DNA of 64,000 bases. It comes from Aquabacterium sp. OR-4 (GTDB taxonomy: Bacteria; Pseudomonadota; Gammaproteobacteria; Burkholderiales; Burkholderiaceae_C). A program made the position numbers and the translations under genes. The notes under the pieces are model-generated. The model was not told the origin of the DNA. It searched no databases and worked only from the letters and a program-made list of their open reading frames with translations. Below, one piece after another: positions 60,907-64,000 of this stretch (positions within the stretch are counted from its first letter, which is position 1; each line of letters starts with the position of its first letter). Location: contig NZ_JAOCQD020000001.1 in NCBI RefSeq assembly GCF_025290835.2, positions 1,302,001 through 1,366,000 on the forward strand, written 5' to 3'.

Positions 60907-61833
60907 ATGAAAACAACAGCAAAATCGAGGACTTCCATCCATTTTTCGGGGCACGAAACATTTCCGCTCCGTCAAATGTGGCTGAAGAAGGCCTTCGACC
61001 AAGCGGTTGAAGGCGGGCGCGTACCCAAAGCTGCGTTCGCAGATGAGAACGCCATCGCGTCGTTCGGTGTAGGCAAGAACATGGTTGCATCCATTCGCCA
61101 TTGGGCGATGGCCTGCGACGTGCTTCGCGACTCTGGCGAGGACCCCCAATCGTTCGAGATTTCGCCCGTCGCAAGCGAAATTCTTCGAGATGGGGGCTTG
61201 GACCCCTACGCTGAGAACCCCACAACAGCTTGGCATGCGCATTGGTGGCTTGCCGGCAAAGGCAACCGCGCCACAACGTGGCGGTGGCTCTTCAACCATG
61301 TGACGGCGCCGACCTTCACGCGCCAAGAGCTTGAAGCACCCCTCGAAGATTTCGCGCGCAAGCTCGACCCCAAGCGACGCCTCTCGGCCTCCACGTTGTC
61401 GCGCGATTTGGAGACCTGCCTTCGCAGCTATGCCCCACGCTTTGCCGGCGGCTCGCCTGAAGACTTCGCCGAACCGCTGCTCGGCGAGCTCGGCCTGCTC
61501 CAAGAGGTCCACAAAGGCCAATACGCCTTCCGCCGAGGCCCCAAGGCCACGCTGCACGATGGCCTGTTCGCCTATGCGTTGCTCGACTATTGGGACAGCG
61601 CGGCCGAAGGCGTCAGCTCCATGGCGTTTGAAGCCATTGTCTATGGCGAAGGCTCGCCGGGCCGCGTGTTCAAGCTTGACGAGGACTCGGTGGCGGAGCG
61701 CCTCATGGGCCTTGCCGACCTCACCGAAGGCTTCTTGGCGTGGACAGACACAGCAGGCATGCGCCAAGTTCATAAGAAAGCCGGCGACTCCGAAGAGATG
61801 CGCCGAGAAATGATTCGAAGAGCCTATGACTGA
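60907..61833 (+). CDS. DUF4007 family protein (defence-associated)
   Basis: 308 residues. The N-terminus with SIHFSGHETFPLRQMWLKKAFD is the DUF4007 hallmark; the rest is helical with winged-helix-like parts (FGVGKNMVASIRHWAM). From what I recall, such proteins occur in phage-defence islands, some next to DNA phosphorothioation genes and BREX-like ATPases. Precise role unknown, perhaps a DNA-binding or adaptor subunit. The start at 60907 leaves the operators upstream; the longer frame does not look coding. It overlaps the next gene by 8 bases. Confidence 0.8.
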   Translation: MKTTAKSRTSIHFSGHETFPLRQMWLKKAFDQAVEGGRVPKAAFADENAIASFGVGKNMVASIRHWAMACDVLRDSGEDPQSFEISPVASEILRDGGLDPYAENPTTAWHAHWWLAGKGNRATTWRWLFNHVTAPTFTRQELEAPLEDFARKLDPKRRLSASTLSRDLETCLRSYAPRFAGGSPEDFAEPLLGELGLLQEVHKGQYAFRRGPKATLHDGLFAYALLDYWDSAAEGVSSMAFEAIVYGEGSPGRVFKLDEDSVAERLMGLADLTEGFLAWTDTAGMRQVHKKAGDSEEMRREMIRRAYD

Positions 61834-64000
61834 CGACGAAGGCCAATTGCTCTCGGACTTCGTCCGCATATCTCGCCACTACCAACGCTCGATCCGCGTG
61901 GACGCAGATTTGGGGCGGCTCGACGCTTTGGCGGGATACATCTGCCACTCCACGGCCACCTCCATTTTGGAGAACATGGCCAGGCAAGTGACGGAGACCA
62001 ATCAACGGTCGTTTACCTGGACTGGACCGTTCGGCGGTGGCAAATCGTCGCTGGCTGTGGCCATCGCGAGCGCGCTGCATCCCGACAAGAATCTTCGCGC
62101 CCAGGCCCGCAACGCCCTCAAGCTCGGCTCAATGCCCGCGTTCGACAAGGCGTTCCCGGTCCGTAAGGGCTGGCTAGTCGTTCCTGTGGTGGGCAAGCGT
62201 GGCAGCGTCATTGCCGAGCTCAATGCCGCGCTCCGCAAAGCCAAGGGCAAAGGCACCGACAACCGCAAGGTGTCGCCGACCAACTTGATCAACGAGCTGG
62301 TCCAAACCGCCGAAGATCGCTCGCAAGACGGCGTGCTGGTCATCCTCGACGAAATGGGCAAGTTCCTCGAAGCCTCGGCGCTGGGCCATGGCGACGATGT
62401 CTATTTCTTCCAAGAGCTCGCAGAGGCTGCCGCCCGCGCGCATGGCAAGCTGGTGGTAGTCGGCGTGCTGCATCAATCGTTCGCCCAATACGGCGCGCGG
62501 CTAGGCACGGACACCCGCGACGAGTGGGCCAAGGTTCAAGGCCGCTACATTGACTTGCCCTTTGTCGCCGCGAGCGACGAGGTCGTGGAGCTCATTGGCC
62601 GCGCCATCGAGGCTGAGCGGCGCCCTGATTGGATGCTCGACGCGTCGAGTACCATCGCCGAATCCATCCGGTCGCGCCGCCCTGCCGTGGGCGCGAAATT
62701 CGCCGAAGCGCTGGCCACTTGCTGGCCCCTGCATCCGGCCATGGCCGCGCTGCTCGGTCCGATCTCCAAGCGACAGTTCGGCCAGAACGAGCGAAGCACG
62801 TTCGGCTTTCTGGCGTCAGTCGAGCCGCATGGATTCCATTCGTATCTCCAAGCGACCCCGATCAAGTCCGCGACCTGGTATCGGCCGGACAACTATTGGG
62901 ACTACCTGCGCTCGAACCTCGAGCCCGCGATCCTCGCCTCTCCCGACGGACATCGCTGGTCGCAAGCGGTTGAGGCCATTGAGCGCACCGAAGCCAAGAC
63001 AGGCAACGCGTTTTTGGTCGAGCTGATCAAGAACATCGCCGTCATCGACTTGTTCCGCAATGGCTCTGGTCTGGCTGCCGACACGGCGGTCCTGGGCGCG
63101 ATCTTCTACAAGCGGCCCATCGCGGAAATCGAGAAGGGGCTCGAAGAGCTCGCGCGCATGCGCGTGGCTCTCTTCAAGAAGCACATTGGCGCCTGGTCTG
63201 TTTTCGAGGGCAGCGACTTCGACATTGACGCGGCCATCGCCAAGACCCTGGCCGCCTCGCCTGGCGTTGACTACAACCACCTCGCCCAACTGATGGGCTT
63301 GCATCCGGTCGTGGCCAAGCGCCACTATCACGAGACCGGCACCATGCGCTGGATGAATCTCTCGCTGAGCAAGCTCGACGAAGCCGAGCGCCTGGCAGAG
63401 AAGTACAAGCCATCGAAGGGCGAGTTTGGGCTCTTCGCCCTCGCCCTCCCCGGCCGAGGCGTGGGCATCAAGTCGGCCCATCGCCGGGCCGACGACGCCT
63501 CGCGGCTAGCTCCCTGGCCGGTGCTGGTTGGCATCCCGCGTAACCACGCCCGCATCGAGGAGCTCGGTGCCGAGTTGGTGGCTCTCGAAGCCGTAAAGGA
63601 CCGACACGAGCTGCAAGGCGACGCCGTCGCGCGGCGCGAAGTCCATGCACGCCTGGCAGCGGTCAAGGCCAACCTTGAAGAGCAGCTTCAAGCCGCCGTG
63701 ACCAACTCGCAGTGGTTCGATGGCAGCGAAGATTCCATTGAGGCCGGCGCGCGCCTCTCTCCCATCGCATCCAACCTCGCCGACGATCTCTATGGAAGCT
63801 CGCCGCTAGTGTGGAGCGAATTGGTCAATCGCGACAGCGTGTCGAGCAATAGCGTCAAGGCGCGCCGCGACCTGCTGCACCGTATGCTGTCCCACGAAGG
63901 TGCTGAGCACCTGGGCATCGAGGGATTCCCCGCCGAGCGAGGCCTCTACGAGACGCTTCTGCGCAGCACTGGCCTTCACCGCGAAGTCAACGAAGGCCAG
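61826..64000 (+). CDS. Large P-loop ATPase, BrxC/PglY-like (partial)
   Basis: The frame is open for 725 codons from the ATG at 61826 to the window edge, without a stop. Walker A GPFGGGKSSLA is at about 66-76 and Walker B VILDEMGKF near residue 172. Then comes WPLHPAMAALLGPISKRQFGQNERSTFGFLAS, split here as WPLHPAMAALLG and QNERSTFGFLAS; I take the latter as typical of large ATPases of BREX-like and related defence systems. It overlaps the DUF4007 stop (ATGACTGA), so the two are coupled. Such ATPases are usually around 1100-1300 residues, so a further third is probably missing. No methyltransferase or phosphatase is visible yet. Confidence 0.82.
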   Translation, partial: MTDDEGQLLSDFVRISRHYQRSIRVDADLGRLDALAGYICHSTATSILENMARQVTETNQRSFTWTGPFGGGKSSLAVAIASALHPDKNLRAQARNALKLGSMPAFDKAFPVRKGWLVVPVVGKRGSVIAELNAALRKAKGKGTDNRKVSPTNLINELVQTAEDRSQDGVLVILDEMGKFLEASALGHGDDVYFFQELAEAAARAHGKLVVVGVLHQSFAQYGARLGTDTRDEWAKVQGRYIDLPFVAASDEVVELIGRAIEAERRPDWMLDASSTIAESIRSRRPAVGAKFAEALATCWPLHPAMAALLGPISKRQFGQNERSTFGFLASVEPHGFHSYLQATPIKSATWYRPDNYWDYLRSNLEPAILASPDGHRWSQAVEAIERTEAKTGNAFLVELIKNIAVIDLFRNGSGLAADTAVLGAIFYKRPIAEIEKGLEELARMRVALFKKHIGAWSVFEGSDFDIDAAIAKTLAASPGVDYNHLAQLMGLHPVVAKRHYHETGTMRWMNLSLSKLDEAERLAEKYKPSKGEFGLFALALPGRGVGIKSAHRRADDASRLAPWPVLVGIPRNHARIEELGAELVALEAVKDRHELQGDAVARREVHARLAAVKANLEEQLQAAVTNSQWFDGSEDSIEAGARLSPIASNLADDLYGSSPLVWSELVNRDSVSSNSVKARRDLLHRMLSHEGAEHLGIEGFPAERGLYETLLRSTGLHREVNEGQ

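Noticed and set aside
60595..61869. 424-codon minus-strand frame over DUF4007
   Set aside because: Antisense to DUF4007, which has a family signature and overlaps its partner gene properly.

Overview
The window is very GC-rich chromosomal DNA (most genes with G/C at nearly every third codon position). It reads as a betaproteobacterium of the order Burkholderiales, in the Rubrivivax/Ideonella/Leptothrix neighbourhood. Support: PEP-CTERM sorting signals, DUF4936 beside ygfZ, a DUF3138 outer-membrane protein, and the run mltG-tmk-holB-pilZ-tatD. The genus is inference. Genes are densely packed and often joined by 4-base ATGA overlaps. No rRNA, tRNA or CRISPR array was seen.

Layout: 1-2174 holds the end of an unknown gene and a two-component system; 2419-6615 a PEP-CTERM protein, an aldo/keto reductase, an AEC transporter, an XRE-cupin regulator and an acetyltransferase. 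6628-12328 is an aromatic-acid block: LysR regulator, two-subunit extradiol dioxygenase (ligAB-like), feruloyl-CoA synthase and a benzoate-CoA-ligase relative. 12596-14898 holds small proteins of unknown role and an ankyrin protein. 14927-20556 is housekeeping: tatD, pilZ, holB, tmk, mltG, ygfZ. 20597-26762 holds a thioesterase-acetyltransferase fusion with an esterase, an iron alcohol dehydrogenase, and a GntR/ABC export unit. 26900-28216 is isocitrate lyase, facing a hybrid kinase / HD-GYP / outer-membrane protein / small binding-protein cluster (28637-35248). 35928-47197 is a polyamine regulon: Lrp-type regulator, aminotransferases, puuB, puuD, puuA, and potFGHI uptake. puuC, a second glutamine-synthetase relative and a DMT exporter follow at 52035-56021, after a DUF3138 protein, a second PEP-CTERM protein and PhoX phosphatase. 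mtnP-mtnA (methylthioadenosine salvage) and dusA close the core chromosome.

At about 59.17 kb the composition changes sharply inside the first codons of dusA, and from there to the window end the DNA looks like an integrated element. It has a tyrosine integrase with a repeat-rich promoter, then a 475-base regulatory stretch with a LexA-like box and a perfect 16-base palindrome. After these come a DUF4007 protein and a large P-loop ATPase that runs off the edge. dusA is a known integration target, and DUF4007 plus a BrxC/PglY-like ATPase points to a phage-defence module. This is the most promising candidate for an unusual system; its decisive genes lie to the right of the window.

The metabolic parts fit together: polyamine uptake feeds the gamma-glutamyl route (PuuA, B, C, D) and a direct transaminase route, and mtnPA recycle methylthioadenosine, the by-product of spermidine synthesis.
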